A stretch of 64,000 nucleotides of DNA. It comes from Gaertneriomyces semiglobifer. Taxonomy: Eukaryota; Chytridiomycota; Chytridiomycetes; Spizellomycetales; Spizellomycetaceae. A program made the translations under genes and the position numbers. Under the pieces are notes generated by a model. It was not told the DNA's origin. It saw only the letters and a program-made list of their open reading frames with translations, and ran no database searches. Shown piece after piece: positions 34,020-45,671 of the stretch (position 1 is its first letter; each line of letters starts with the position of its first letter). The stretch covers positions 62,001 through 126,000 of the forward strand of contig JAHLKF010000029.1 in the NCBI GenBank assembly GCA_025558075.1, in the 5' to 3' direction.

Positions 34020-36309
34020 ATGCCTATGCGAAATGAAGTCTTGTCCTTTAGGCAACCGCCTCCTGCAGCTCCGGTGGTTTTGCTCCGGGAGGCCGGCGCC
34101 ATGGCCTCTTTACCAGCACGAATGAAGTACGATGCTGTCCAGACCCTGACCGGGAAGAATGCCGCTGCTCCTCCACCCACGAACCTGACTGACAGACCAA
34201 GTGCTGCTGGGAAAAGACCTGGCGATGCGCTACTGGAGCAACCGCCAAGCAAGCGCCCCTCTGTTGTTCCCAATAGTTTCGCGGCTGGAAACAAGCCAGC
34301 ACCATTCGTATCAGCTGCTGGCTCCCGCGTGCTTTCGGCTGCAACTCCCGCAGCTATAATATATGTAGGTTGATCTTCTTCGTCATTCGCAAGTGGGAAA
34401 GCCTTTTCAACTTCCTTTCTGGTAGTCCCCAAAGCCGCGGGAGATGCCGCCCATGCCAACCGGAGTATGATATAACGTTTTGCTTGCACCTGTCGCCATT
34501 TTGCTCATCGACGTATGATAGAACTTTTTGCCTGGTAAGCCGCCTCAACTTGGCCCAGATCTCCACTCCAAAATAGAGAGAAAGAAGCGGCAGAACGTTG
34601 TCAACCAGTACTTCACCGAGTTTAGCCGCATATATGCGCCGCTGTTGGCTGATCATCCCACGCTACCCCATGTACATGCTCTTCAGTAAGTGGTACATTA
34701 ATCTTGCATCCGAGTAACGTATTGCTGACCATCGAACGTGTCATCGACATTGGCAGACAAGAGAAAGCTGTTATGGCAAAAGCAACCATCAAGACGTACA
34801 TCAATGCGGCCGTGTCCACAATCAGAAACTTAAAGAAACGCCCTGTTGCAGTGTCTGCCACAGACGTGGGAATAGATGGGGAATGGGTGGCACCACCGGA
34901 AATATACTCACCGGGTATGTTTGTTTGTTCGGCAGCGTAAGCGTCGACCACTGCTAATTTGTTGGGTAGAACATCAAGCCAAATTGGAACCTTTAATTGC
35001 CCCAGAATCTGAGCTTGTCAAACATGGCTACTCGCTCCCGCCGAAAGAGCCTGTTATTGTTGAGCCAGCTGACCAGCAGATTCCGCAAGAAGAGGGCGAA
35101 GATCAACCAGCCGAGCAGCACAAGTGCAGCAGATGCGACCGAGAATTTACCCTAATTTGGCCGCTGGATGAACATGCGCAGACCGCTTGCTTGCACCATT
35201 GGGGCAGCGTTCGCACATTCAAACGATCCGGTGAGATTGTGAAGTCGATATGATTTTAAGGTGCTTCCACTAATATTGTAATTAAGGCACTAAGGATCGA
35301 CTATACATTTGTTGTCAAGAGCCAGTTGGCCATCCAGGTATACCGTTGACATTCGTGGCCGCCATGTTCGTGTGCGGATCTAATTACTGTCGTAGGCTGT
35401 TCTCGAGGACCACATGTGTTCAAGGAAGAAGGACGCGACGAGTTGGACCGTAGAGTGAGCCTCTGTTATTTTTCACCATTTACTGCGAATCATCTGATGC
35501 GCTATGCAGATACCATTTACCTTCTTGCCAGATCCTGCGGACTCTCCAGGGGCGGAAAAAGTTGTCGCGATTGATTGTGAAATGGTATTTGCAGCCATTT
35601 CTACTTCCTGCTTCTTCAGTAATGTTGAATAGCATTCTGGGCTTCCAGTCCTATACCACAGCTGGGATGGAGCTCACTCGTCTCACCGTTTTGAATTACC
35701 TGGGCACCCCAATAATAGACGAGCTTGTCAAGACCACTTTTCCCGTGCTCGACTTGAACACACGTTGGTCAGGTATCTCAAGTCTGGACGACGCAAAGTA
35801 TGATTTGGCTGGGATCAAGGAACTGATGGGAAAGCATCTCAATAGTTCGACGATCATAATTGGTCATGGGTATGGAAACCATCGGTGAATACTTGGTGGT
35901 GACTAATCACTCATCAAAACCCGATCTGTCCGTAGACTAGAAAATGATTTGAATGCCATGCGGGTACGCACGAGTGATGCCAGTTTTTGCGAACACTGAG
36001 ACGTTTCTCAGCGTTGGGTGCTTTTCCAGATCTACCACCGAAGAATCATCGACACGGCCATTCTGTTCCCGCACCCGTCGGGCTTGCCGCGGAAGTACCC
36101 CCTCCGAGTTCTCACTCAGCAACTCCTGCGACGCTTCATTCAACAAGGCAATGAAGGACACGATTCCGTTGAAGATGCGAAGGCGTGCGTTGATATCGTT
36201 CAATTGAGAGTGGAAAAAGGTACGTTCCAAGCAATGCTTACTAATTTAACGTGAAACCCAACGTTGACCAGAGGCTGCTTCACCAGGCGACGGATTATAT
36301 ATTCTCTAA
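34020..36309 (+). CDS. REXO1-like DEDDh RNA 3'-5' exonuclease, 12 exons
   Basis: Twelve exons (34020-34364, 34426-34464, 34522-34685, 34757-34914, 34970-35230, 35287-35337, 35396-35454, 35510-35584, 35649-35869, 35936-35963, 36030-36219, 36272-36309) join in frame to 542 residues. The N-terminus is disordered and Pro-rich. A helical region follows (KKRQNVVNQYFTEF, VHALQQEKAVMAK). A zinc-finger segment comes next: KCSRCDREF, CLHHWG, YICCQEP, GCSRGPHVF. The exonuclease core carries VVAIDCEM (Asp, Glu), SYTTAGMELTRLTVLN, GHGLENDLNAMR (Asp), and HDSVEDAKA (His, Asp): the full DEDDh set. REXO1/Rex3-type enzymes trim the 3' ends of structured RNAs in the nucleus. The last 12-codon exon is the least certain. 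Confidence 0.88.
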
Positions 36310-36969
36310 ATTTAGCGTGGGACATCGGCTCCCGCTGTAGGTTTCTGCAACTTAGTTTCGCTGGCAGCTCATGGCATTTTATGGAACGACTGCAAGCAGG
36401 ATCACGGATGTGCCACGGACCGCGTCGCTTCCGTATTTGGCTGGTCCGTGCATTTGCTTGTAGAAATAGCCGAGTCGCTCGATTCCCTGAGCTGCCTTAC
36501 CGTGTTGAGTTGCGAAGCAACTGAGCGATTGACAGCACTGCCGTGCAACTTGGGACAACACCAAGTGCAGCGTGTAGCTAAGCCTCTTCCCTTGCGCTCC
36601 TACTGGCCGCGAAAGCTCACAAAGCTTCGCGTGCTTGCAGCAGCTGCTGTTGATGTCCTTTTGTTTATATCACTTGGTAGAAGTTTAAAAATCACATTGT
36701 TCTATAGAGCTCAAAGGTTTTAATTCACTTGTATATACAATCGCACTCTCAAAAGTCTTTACATAAACAGGAGTTGCGAGTCTTGAGACCTTTCCAGAAT
36801 TGTCTCTTGATGTTCAATGTCTCCCTCAAAATGTATACATGTCTACGGAAGAGCCGCGGTCGATAATATGATACATGAAGCGCGAGCCCAGCGCGCAAGC
36901 GAAGGATAAACGTATAGGAAACGATGGGTATAATGCCGGACACTGACTATGATGGTATGGACGAGTTTC
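36310..36969. other. Convergent intergenic region
   Basis: 660 nt between the stops of the exonuclease (plus) and the PASK-like kinase (minus). No gene, repeat or RNA is recognised. Confidence 0.5.
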
Positions 36970-38527
36970 TCACATCCCCAACCATGGATGGGATGCCACG
37001 TCAAGGATGGTTGCTCGTAGTGAGGCCTTCTTCTCGAGCATTGCGTCCAGAAGCTCTCGGCATTCTGCACTCAAGGAGTGCTTCGGTTCGCTGTAAGGCT
37101 GCTGCGCAGCTTGGGCAGGGGTACTGAACGGGACTTCTCCGTTGAGCATGATGTACAAGCAGCAGCCGAGCGCCCAAATTTCTGCCTCAGGACCGCGATA
37201 CTTTTCACCGCGAAGAATCTCTGGCGCAGCATACTGAATTGTTCCGAGGAAGCGATCGAACAGTTTTCCCCCTGGCAGTTGGGGAATGTAAGCTGCCGAG
37301 CCAAAGTCGACGATCTTGACTCGGAAGTCGCTGTCGACCAAAATGTTCTCATCTTTGATGTCGCGGTGTACTACACCAAGGGAGTGAAGGTATTCGATAG
37401 CAGATATAATTTGGCGGAATACTTTGCGGGCCTGGTCTTCTGTGAGGCGATCATGTTGCTCGATGCATTCAAATAGATCCATGGATGGGCGACGAGTGAG
37501 TTTGGGCATGACTGGTGAAAGTGGTGGGGAAGCCGGGGCGCAGGAAGTAACAAGGCCTCCAGAGGGCGGAGTGGAAGTCCCGATGGAAGGGAATCCATGA
37601 GGTGTGACTGGTGATGGTAGGCTAAGAGCCGATGGTAGGGACGGACGATCGGTACGGGACGATGTCCATGGGGCGCCGTGAAGCTCAGTTACGAGGTAGA
37701 AGAAGGTTGTGTCTTCGTAGAAGTCAAGGAATGTGATGATATTTTGATGTTTGATCTGTAAGAGCGCATAGGAGTGAGCGGCATGTTTATGATATCAGGC
37801 TTTCGGTGGCAAGACTCACGTTTTTGAGCATAAAGACTTCCATTGGAATAACACCGCACTCTGGATCCCAAGCCCATCCCTGTGCAGGAACTTTGGTCTT
37901 CAAGATGAACTTTACTGCGACCTCTTGACCATCCGCTTTTCGCGTAGCGGAGCATACGAAGCCGAAGCCTCCGCTGCCGAGCTCCTGCCCGATCTGGTAA
38001 CGACTTGCGAAGACAGCCTGAAGCGAGGAAGTACGTAGATGACGTTCTGCGACGGTTTCAGGGGTTTGCGGAGTGGTAGCTGGCGATGGGTATGCGGTGC
38101 GGCTTGGTTGGGTGTTACTTTGTGAGCGGTATTGTGGAGGCGCGTGGTGATACTGGGACGCAATATGATCTGGGTATGGATATTGTTGCAAGGGACTTGC
38201 ATTAGGCCTCGGCGGAATCGGTAAAGGCTTAGCTGGTGGAGGGCATGCTGGAGGTAGCGTGTGTGTTGCAATGGCAAGCTTGTGCACATTCTTAGAGCGT
38301 TTGACAGAGGAGGAGGAGCATGAGCGGTGAGAACCGGATGGCAGAGGGTATACGGCGGATCTGGGAACGTGGTATCCAGGTTGATGGTGATAGGTGAAAG
38401 AGTGATGCTGCTGATATTGTTCAGCAAAGTGAGCGTCGGAGAACAGCCGACGAGATTGAAGGGGTTCGCGTTTGTAGTGTTGGGAATAGTCAGGATAACC
38501 TGAGCTATGCCTTTGTACCTCGAACAT
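36970..38527 (-). CDS. PASK/Psk1-like serine/threonine kinase with hinge insert, no PAS domain
   Basis: Two exons (38527-37820, 37755-36970) give 497 residues. The N-terminal 165 residues are His/Pro/Tyr/Ser-rich and disordered. The kinase domain runs from about 171 to the end: GSGGFGFV, EVAVKF, an FYLVTELHG hinge, MDLFECIEQHDRLTEDQARKVF, HRDIKDENILV, DFGSAAYIPQ, GTIQYAAPEIL, YRGPEAEIWALG, HPWL. DLFE.IE, DFGSAAY and YRGPE.E.W are typical of PAS kinases (PASK/Psk1/Psk2), which couple nutrient status to glycogen and translation control. Unlike PASK there is no room for a PAS domain. A 64-residue Ser/Pro-rich stretch (264-327) sits between the hinge and helix D. Residue 497 is followed by TGA. 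Confidence 0.87.
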
Positions 38528-38772
38528 GATATGGAAACACTATACTTTTGCGATCGAGAAAGAGAGGAGGGTAGGTGGTAGTGCGGCTAGTTGTCCGGCA
38601 GGCGTTTGCGCTTCTACTGCGAAACTATACAGGTATGGCGAACAAGGTATGAGAGCAAAACGCTGCCTGTGGCAACCCCGCAATGCGAATAAATATATTC
38701 AAAACCCTGGGGGATGGCAGGACAAGAGCCGGGTTTTTATATTTGAGGAGAACCCCCATTTTTTACTTAGGA

Positions 38773-38795
38773 GGGGGGGGGGGGGGGGGGGGGGG
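38773..38795 (+). repeat. Homopolymeric G tract (23 G)
   Basis: An uninterrupted run of 23 G, followed by AAATG. It lies about 250 nt upstream of the PASK-like kinase start. Length slippage or sequencing uncertainty is likely; G-quadruplex potential is obvious. Confidence 0.9.
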
Positions 38796-39909
38796 AAATG
38801 AATAGGTGGAGGAGGACATCGAGCTGTGTGAGAAAAGGGTGTGCCTGGCTGGTCAGCGAGCAACCCGCCACCACGTTGTCCCGTCGAAAAGAATATGGGA
38901 ATCAGGGTCTGGCCGTTCTGCGCGGGAAGGAAATTGAATTGACCGAGTTGATGGATGGTTCAATTCAGGCCTTTACGACCTGAAGGTTGCGTTCGAGACG
39001 CACATTCATAGCGCGGGCTGCACGCGGTGCACAATGGGAGTCCCTGAAGGGTTTGGGTCCACCGTATTTACTCGGAAAATGAGTGTGTGTGTGTGCTGTT
39101 AAGGAAAAAGGGATTAAGATAAGATCACAACACCCACAAAGCGAAAGTGTGCTGTTAGGCCCGACATGGCCCATTGATGACGACGATCTTATTATTATTA
39201 TTTATTGTGGAAATGAGGAGTGCACACCGAACACGGAACTCTGTGATATGTCGTGTACACCCAACCAACAAACCAATTGGGCACAACCTAGAAAATTCGG
39301 ATAGGAGCATGCGCATGCACGACCACAACTGAGCGACAAGGTGGAGGGTTAGCGCAGATGAACTGCCCTTGATTTTGAAAGAGCGTTGCTGTTGGTTCTG
39401 TTGGATTTCTGGTCTCTCACGCTTTTGTGCTTGCGCAAATGTCGAACCAAGACGCGTACGAAGGATAATATAATCCCGACAAGCATAGCCATGAACACAG
39501 CGATGGGTGGCAGATACCAACTTCCAATCTGATATTTCCACAATCAAAGACCAGTATCATCAGCTTCTAGCATTTTTCTTCTTTGTCTCCGCAGCTTCTT
39601 TTTTTTGATTTTTAATTTCTTCATTAATTTAAGCAGTGAGATTTTGCTGGCAAAGTAATATAGATCATGATGATGTCGACGTGATGACTCGCTCCCTCAC
39701 CCCGTCTGGAATTAGATCTAGATCGAGGAGGCTCTCTCTCCCTGCCAGCCCTGCATTGGATGAAGGGAAGCCTGGTGGCTGCAATTGCTGAATATATGAA
39801 TTGAACGCCGACGCATCTCCCATCAACCCCAGGTACCACCACCCTTTTTCGAATCTCCTTGCTTTCTCGGGAGTCGGCCCGCGCGCGTTTGTTGCACGCC
39901 GGGCATACG

Positions 39910-40194
39910 TCAGGTTTCCGCTATCAAGTTAGTATCAACGAAGGTCCCCACCACAAAAAGTCCGTCCGATTCCTGCATACACCAAAAAGGTCGGTGTTCC
40001 ACATGCAACACGCCTGAAATCTTAAATTCTGGTCGCACATAAACACCATTGCACGAAAACTGCAAAACTCCAGCCAACTTGCGATCAATGACACGAGTGA
40101 ATAATACACCAACCATCAAGGACCCGATAAATAATATCATCCACCCTTTGTGGACGGTCGGCCGGTCGACGAAATTAATAACGCTCAACTGCAT
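39910..40194 (-). CDS. Candidate small single-pass membrane protein (94 aa)
   Basis: An unspliced frame from an ATG at 40194. After a short hydrophilic start (MQLSVINFVDRPTVHKGW) comes one membrane helix (MILFIGSLMVGVLFTRVI), then about 60 residues with no recognised motif. No homologue is recognised and the position is isolated in gene-poor DNA. It may be chance. Confidence 0.25.
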   Translation of the reverse strand: MQLSVINFVDRPTVHKGWMILFIGSLMVGVLFTRVIDRKLAGVLQFSCNGVYVRPEFKISGVLHVEHRPFWCMQESDGLFVVGTFVDTNLIAET

Positions 40195-40975
40195 TTTAAT
40201 TAACCTATACACAAATTCACGTCATTTTGTATTGCCCAACCCTTCTCGTGCTGTACAATTTAAGAGTTCCACGAATATGTACATTGTAGCTGGAATTGTG
40301 CCATGTGGGCCGTCCACAATTGTCGCACAAATGGAGAACCTCGTCGTTCCTCAATTTCAAGGGAGAAAGCAGTCAGTCGCCCAAACCTGCGGAAAAACCC
40401 TTTACATGTGGCCTCCTCTCATTACGATCTCGTGGCCACCCCTTCTGCCAGGGATGATGCTTTATCAAAGGTAGTCAGTCAGGAGGTTTAATTTCCTTGC
40501 CAACTCATTCTCTGCTTGTCCCTGGGGATTGTTCGTCATCTTGTGGCCCAAGGAACTGAATTACTGTTGCTTGCTTGTTGTATCCTGGGGACCACATAAC
40601 TGTGAACGCGGGAGAAATGATGAACCAGATGCAGCACAAGCACACCAATTAATAACAGCAAGTATAATCGATAAACACGATTATGTAATCAATTCAAAGT
40701 CACACACGCGCTGCCCCTCCTACGAGAGCCTTTTTAAAAAGCAAGTCGTCGGGATTTGCTCCGTTCACGACAGAATACCTAGTAGCCCGCTAAACCATGA
40801 GTGCTCCTGCTTCGGCAAGTAGGCGGTGTACTTCCTTTTTGCCCTCGATAGCATTTCCGGACGGAGCTACCCGTTGGAGGGGTACTATAATATTTAGTGT
40901 TTTTTCACCAGAACGTCCACTTTGACCCCCGAAAGGTTACCACCTCTCGTCGGCACAGAAAAACGTTGTACTGTT

Positions 40976-42136
40976 ATGCGCGAAGAGTCACTGGGATCTA
41001 ATTCTGGACCTGATCTTCCTTCACCTCCGCCATCCCCTTATGGCGGTTCCTTTGAGAATGATGTGGACAAGGATGATGGCTATTTCTTGCCCTGGCCCTG
41101 CGAGGATTACTACGAGCCCGAAGACATCGAATGGGAAATGCCCATCACGCCTCCGTGGTCGCCATATTGCCGTGTCGGTTGCAGCAAACCAGCAGCTACG
41201 CCAGCTGACCAGGCGGGCGATGATGACCGAAGCACTGGAACAACTTCTGGCGACATATTGACGGATGAAGCTCCTCGACTTTGGCCAGCCAACTTTCCCA
41301 GCAACTGTCTCTTTTACATTAGCTATTTCCTTAGCTTGAATGACCTCACCTGCTTCTCGCTCACTTCTCGCAGCATCAATGCTTCCATGAAAGCCATTCG
41401 TAACCGCGTCCTGGCCAGTCGCCTGACTCAAGGACGCCATCTTTCCGCGGACCTAGTGGCGGCTTACAGATCTGGCCTTGCGCCGTACCATGTTCTCGAT
41501 GGCATTGCGCGAGCTGACGTTTACAAGCTACTGCGTCGCGATCAGCGCTGCGTAGAGACCTCCGTCGGCGCTTTGGTCACGTTCGTGTCGCGAGCGCGAG
41601 CAGACAAGACGTGCCTGATTGGAAGAACTGAATCAGGGGAATGGGATGAAGCACTTGCTCGGCGGGAGGCAGTTAGGGCGTTGATACTGATATGGCCAGT
41701 GGTGGATGATGTCAAACAAATTCTAGAAACGATGCGACGAACACAAGAAGAAGGTGGAGGGAGAGATGGAAAGCTGGACTCCACAGCTATGCATAGTGAA
41801 GTGCGACAGGCGCTCGCCCCTTATTCAAGCGCGACCCTTGAAGTGATCCGTCATATGCTGCACCCGCTTGCTCGTCACCTCCTAACGCACTATTTGATCA
41901 CTCGAAATTATAACCCACCTGTCCCTCCACGCGAAAGCATGGCGAGTGCCCTGTTGATTCCTGGTCGCGATGCGCTTGTAAATATGCTTTCGCAAAGCTA
42001 TGGTGCGGTCGTGGCCGATGAGTGTTTGAGCGACTTTGAGACCTATTTAGAGTTATTACCAGATGATTGGTGTCCTCTCCGCGAGTGTATAAACGCAGAG
42101 ATAGCCCGCCGGGAAAAGGGCGAGCCTATACTATAG
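40976..42136 (+). CDS. F-box-like protein
   Basis: A single exon of 386 residues, starting at the ATG at 40976 (in-frame codons extend to 40922 but without ATG). Residues 1-100 are acidic and Pro-rich (DLPSPPPSPYGG, EDIEWEMPITPPWSP). At about 105-160 an F-box-like segment reads LWPANFPSNCLFYISYFLSLNDLTCFSLTSRSI, with the usual P, I...L..DL and SR positions. The rest is helical with no identifiable repeats. F-box proteins link substrates to SCF ubiquitin ligases through Skp1. The match is by pattern only; the C-terminal substrate region is unrecognised. Confidence 0.6.
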   Translation: MREESLGSNSGPDLPSPPPSPYGGSFENDVDKDDGYFLPWPCEDYYEPEDIEWEMPITPPWSPYCRVGCSKPAATPADQAGDDDRSTGTTSGDILTDEAPRLWPANFPSNCLFYISYFLSLNDLTCFSLTSRSINASMKAIRNRVLASRLTQGRHLSADLVAAYRSGLAPYHVLDGIARADVYKLLRRDQRCVETSVGALVTFVSRARADKTCLIGRTESGEWDEALARREAVRALILIWPVVDDVKQILETMRRTQEEGGGRDGKLDSTAMHSEVRQALAPYSSATLEVIRHMLHPLARHLLTHYLITRNYNPPVPPRESMASALLIPGRDALVNMLSQSYGAVVADECLSDFETYLELLPDDWCPLRECINAEIARREKGEPIL

Positions 42137-42261
42137 GGGCTGCACTTGGTAGGGCTTGGTCACAATCAGGCGTATTTACTTTAATCACATACTTGGTTTA
42201 CAAGAAGCGGTCGACTATATACGAAAATGGCATAAACTCTAGCTGTTGCAGGACTTTCGGT

Positions 42262-45200
42262 CTACAGTCTTTTGTAGATTTTATTTCTCTTTTGGTCATA
42301 CCGGAAACTTTCCTTGAACATACGGCACTGGTAGTATGACCGCAGATCGTGGATGTTGAGCTGTTTAGCCCGCATCTCAAACTCCTCAGCGTCGATTTGT
42401 ATGTCCTCCGGAAGAGTATCTCTTCGGTAGTAATTGAACCGAATGTGCTCGGTGACCAGCTCTGAAAGAACGTGATGGAGCAGTTCAAAGAAGTCCTTGT
42501 CTTTGCGCAGGTATTTGTCAAACGTCTATCGTGGAGCGATGAAGGTCAGTGAATGCGCCCAACTTCAATTAAATCCCACTAAGAGCTTACCCTCTGCATT
42601 TGCCTCTTTATAGAATACTTCTGTGATCCGATGAAACTTTCGACAACAACTGCGATGGCGCCATCTATATCGTCTTCCTTTACCGAATCGCGAAGGTGCA
42701 TCCGAGCGAACGCCTCCGATATCCGGATAATGGATTCTAGGTAACGGACCGTGATTGGGATACCACCCGTCAACTGAAATATTTCAGATCAGTCTCAGCT
42801 ATAAGGCAGCTTCATCCATGAGCGCCCACTTACCATTGACTCTCTACGCAGATCCGCATACAGCTGCTCGAGCTTAAGTTCATTCACTTTGTGCATCTTT
42901 GGTTGACAGCGAGTTCTGGCGTACATGACGTATTTGCGTAGCATATCCTGGGGTATCAACTATATACGAGGCGTCAGGCAAAAAACCAACAAACAGATAG
43001 CCTAGCAAGTTGACTTACGTCTTCAGGCTGTGGAAATGCAGTAGCAACATCCCTCACGGATGATTCGTCGTCAGCGTCCCGCTTGTACAATGGATGACTT
43101 TGAATATGACTGTTCAATACAAATCGCGCAAGCTGTTCGTCGATCATTGGATTCGCATTGTCCTTGACTACGCAAAGAATATCGAAACGGGACAAGATTG
43201 GTTCTGTTAAATCAACATTTGCGGCAAACGGCTTTTGCGGGTAGTACCGTCCGTCGATAGGATTGGCGGCAGCAATGACAGAGCATCGCGCTTGCAGTGT
43301 TGTCACAATTCCAGCCTTTGAAATGGAAATGCTTTGCTGTTCCATTGCTTCGTGAATGGATGTGCGGTCCTGGTCTCCCATTTTGTCAAACTCGTCGATC
43401 AAACAAACACCACGGTCGGCCATAACCAAAGCTCCTCCTTCCAAGGTCCACTCTTTCGTTACCACATCTTTGTGTACCGATGCGGTCAAACCCACAGAAG
43501 ATGTACCCTGACCGGTAGCATAGATAGCACGATGGGCCGTCTTGTGCACATATTTCAAAAATTGCGATTTGGCAGTACCAGGGTCACCCATCAACAGCAC
43601 ATTGATATCACCCCTCAGTCTAATCTTCTTCTTGGGATATTTTGTTACCCCTCCAAACATTGCTAAGGCAACGGCTGTACGGATATCATCGTGGCCATAG
43701 ATGGAAGGTGCAATTGATTTGATTATCTAGCATATATCCGTTAATGGCCACTCCTGTAAATGGCCAGCAACGGCGCTGGACTCACCCTTTCATGAATGTT
43801 CGGATCGGATGCTAGCCGCCGAATCTCCCTTTCGTCTTCTTCAGTAACAAGAAACTTCATTGAAGTATCGTCCAGCTTCCTGATATGGTTCGCCTCAATA
43901 ATGGTTGAGAATACCGGAAATCCATTGCTGTTATTGAGAGATACATCAAAGTTGTTCCGGTATATCCCAGTAATTTCGACTTCCTCTCCGGGTCTAGCGT
44001 GATCTACCAAATCCCACAAGCATATTACGTCTTTCGTTCTTGGTAAGTGACCTTCTGGGATAGTGCCGGGAATCTCTTGGATAGACATCCGCTGATAATT
44101 GCGGTAAATGGTTTCTTCACTGTTGATGTTGAAGGGACCCTTCGATTGACAATCCGGGCAGCTTCCCACGTGGATCTCGGTGTTGACGTCCTGGTAAAAT
44201 GGACCAATTATGCTTCCACACTTAACACAGTCGTACTTGACGTATTTGAGTTGCGGAAAGATTCCTGTTCTACGTGTGACAATTCCGGATACTCTCACCA
44301 AGGTGTTTAAATGAGTTTGTCTATTTGATACCCATTAGGTTGAGGCGCTTCTCAGAAAGTAAATGTGATTTCTCACCTCAATTCGCGCAGAGATTCAATG
44401 ACCGGCAGGTCCGTAATGCGAACGTGAATTTCGCTTTTGATCTTATCGTAGTTCTCAAACCCGGACAAAACGACCTCCAACGCCACCTGATCAAAAATTT
44501 TGAGAATCTCGGCAGGGGCGTTGGCGACGTAGAACGCTAGGTTGGCCTTCGTTTCCACCAAGTGTATGTAGTTGACGTCAAGACTTTCTCGGTTTGCTTC
44601 ACACATTTCGCGAATACGTTCACCGTACACCGAGTCGCCGTTGGCGTCGACGAAGGAAGTCAAGAAATGGTGGAACTCTCGCTTGATCGTTTGTCGCGGT
44701 CCCTCCAGAATCACCCATTCGTTTAGTGGACCACGGATGTCGGTAACGTCGGCAGGAGCCTCGACCTATAGCATAACAAACAGCCGCTCCGCTTAGAGTT
44801 ATGCACGAACAAATAGTTGAGTGGCAAGCTTACATCTCCGTCAAGGTCCATCGGGAAGTCGGGATCCAAACGTTGCTTTCTTCGACGTCGCACAGGCATT
44901 GGCCCTTCAAGATCGTCACCATCTAGGGTTCCATTCTCTCAGTCAAATGCTGAACATGCATGGATACATTACGATATCACGAACCGTCATCGTCCATGTA
45001 TGCGGCGGGTAGCCGTCCTTCTCTTCTCGCTTCTTCACGATCTCTTCTTCTCAACTTAGCTTCCACCAACTGTCTAGTTTCCATATCCATGGCATCGTAT
45101 GCTTCTTGGTCCACTTCCTCTTCAATGTCATACTGATCGAGTCGAACGTTGGGACGGTAGTCACTATAAGTGCTTCAGTCAGCGAAAAGGCAACTTCAAG

Positions 45201-45433
45201 AACATTGCAAGTCGAGCGTACTCTTGTAAATCTCCACCAAACAAATCCTCTCCGTCTCCATCTTCCTCTTCATCGTCGACAAGATCAAGCAAGTCTTCCA
45301 GGGCAACTTCTTCGGCTTCCTGATCCTCAAAAGGAGGCAAGGTCTCGTCCGGGCCGCCAGGAGACGTCGGCAGTCCTACGGGTGACGTAGAACGAGCCCC
45401 TATCGGGGAAGGAGTACGCTGTCGCTTGCTCAT
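42262..45433 (-). CDS. MCM2: MCM2, subunit of the replicative MCM2-7 helicase
   Basis: Nine exons (45433-45222, 45163-44985, 44937-44834, 44765-44377, 44320-43786, 43726-43019, 42959-42834, 42773-42591, 42525-42262) give 899 residues in a continuous frame. The acidic N-terminus ([22 protein letters not shown]) corresponds to the histone-binding/kinase-target tail. The OB region has a C4 zinc finger (CVKCG ... CPDCQ). The AAA+ core shows Walker [10 protein letters not shown], Walker [10 protein letters not shown] and the arginine finger LSRFD. The C-terminus has the winged-helix-like [17 protein letters not shown]2-7 is loaded by ORC/Cdc6/Cdt1 and unwinds DNA with Cdc45 and GINS. LRQTHLN before the OB fold is also MCM2-like. 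The E2/E3 junction uses a GTTCGT donor and is the least certain. Confidence 0.96.
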
Positions 45434-45671
45434 GGTTGCGGTAACACTTTGACCTGGCTACGGGATAGTATTATTGGCTAAAATCATGTTCAGGCCATCG
45501 TTAAGACAAATCCTTGGCTGGACAACTTCGGACACATCGGACATTATGTAAGCGCCACGACACGGGATGTTTCGTCCACAAAAATGTCTTCGTGATTGAC
45601 TGCGAGCAGAAAGATGCAGCATCGAACACAGTGACTGATTGATTAACCGTACGCTAACGCTATAATACTAT

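Larger units (their letters stand above)
38528..40975. other. Gene-poor region, 2.4 kb
   Basis: The largest stretch without a confident gene. It holds a pure G tract at 38773-38795 and two weak small membrane-type frames on the minus strand: 40194-39910, and an ATG-less stretch at about 39543-39349 with one hydrophobic helix. AT content is raised in parts. The ends are the promoters of the kinase and the F-box-like gene. Confidence 0.45.

Noticed and set aside
41021..41440. Minus-strand frame opposite the F-box-like gene
   Set aside because: Antisense shadow of a single-exon gene.
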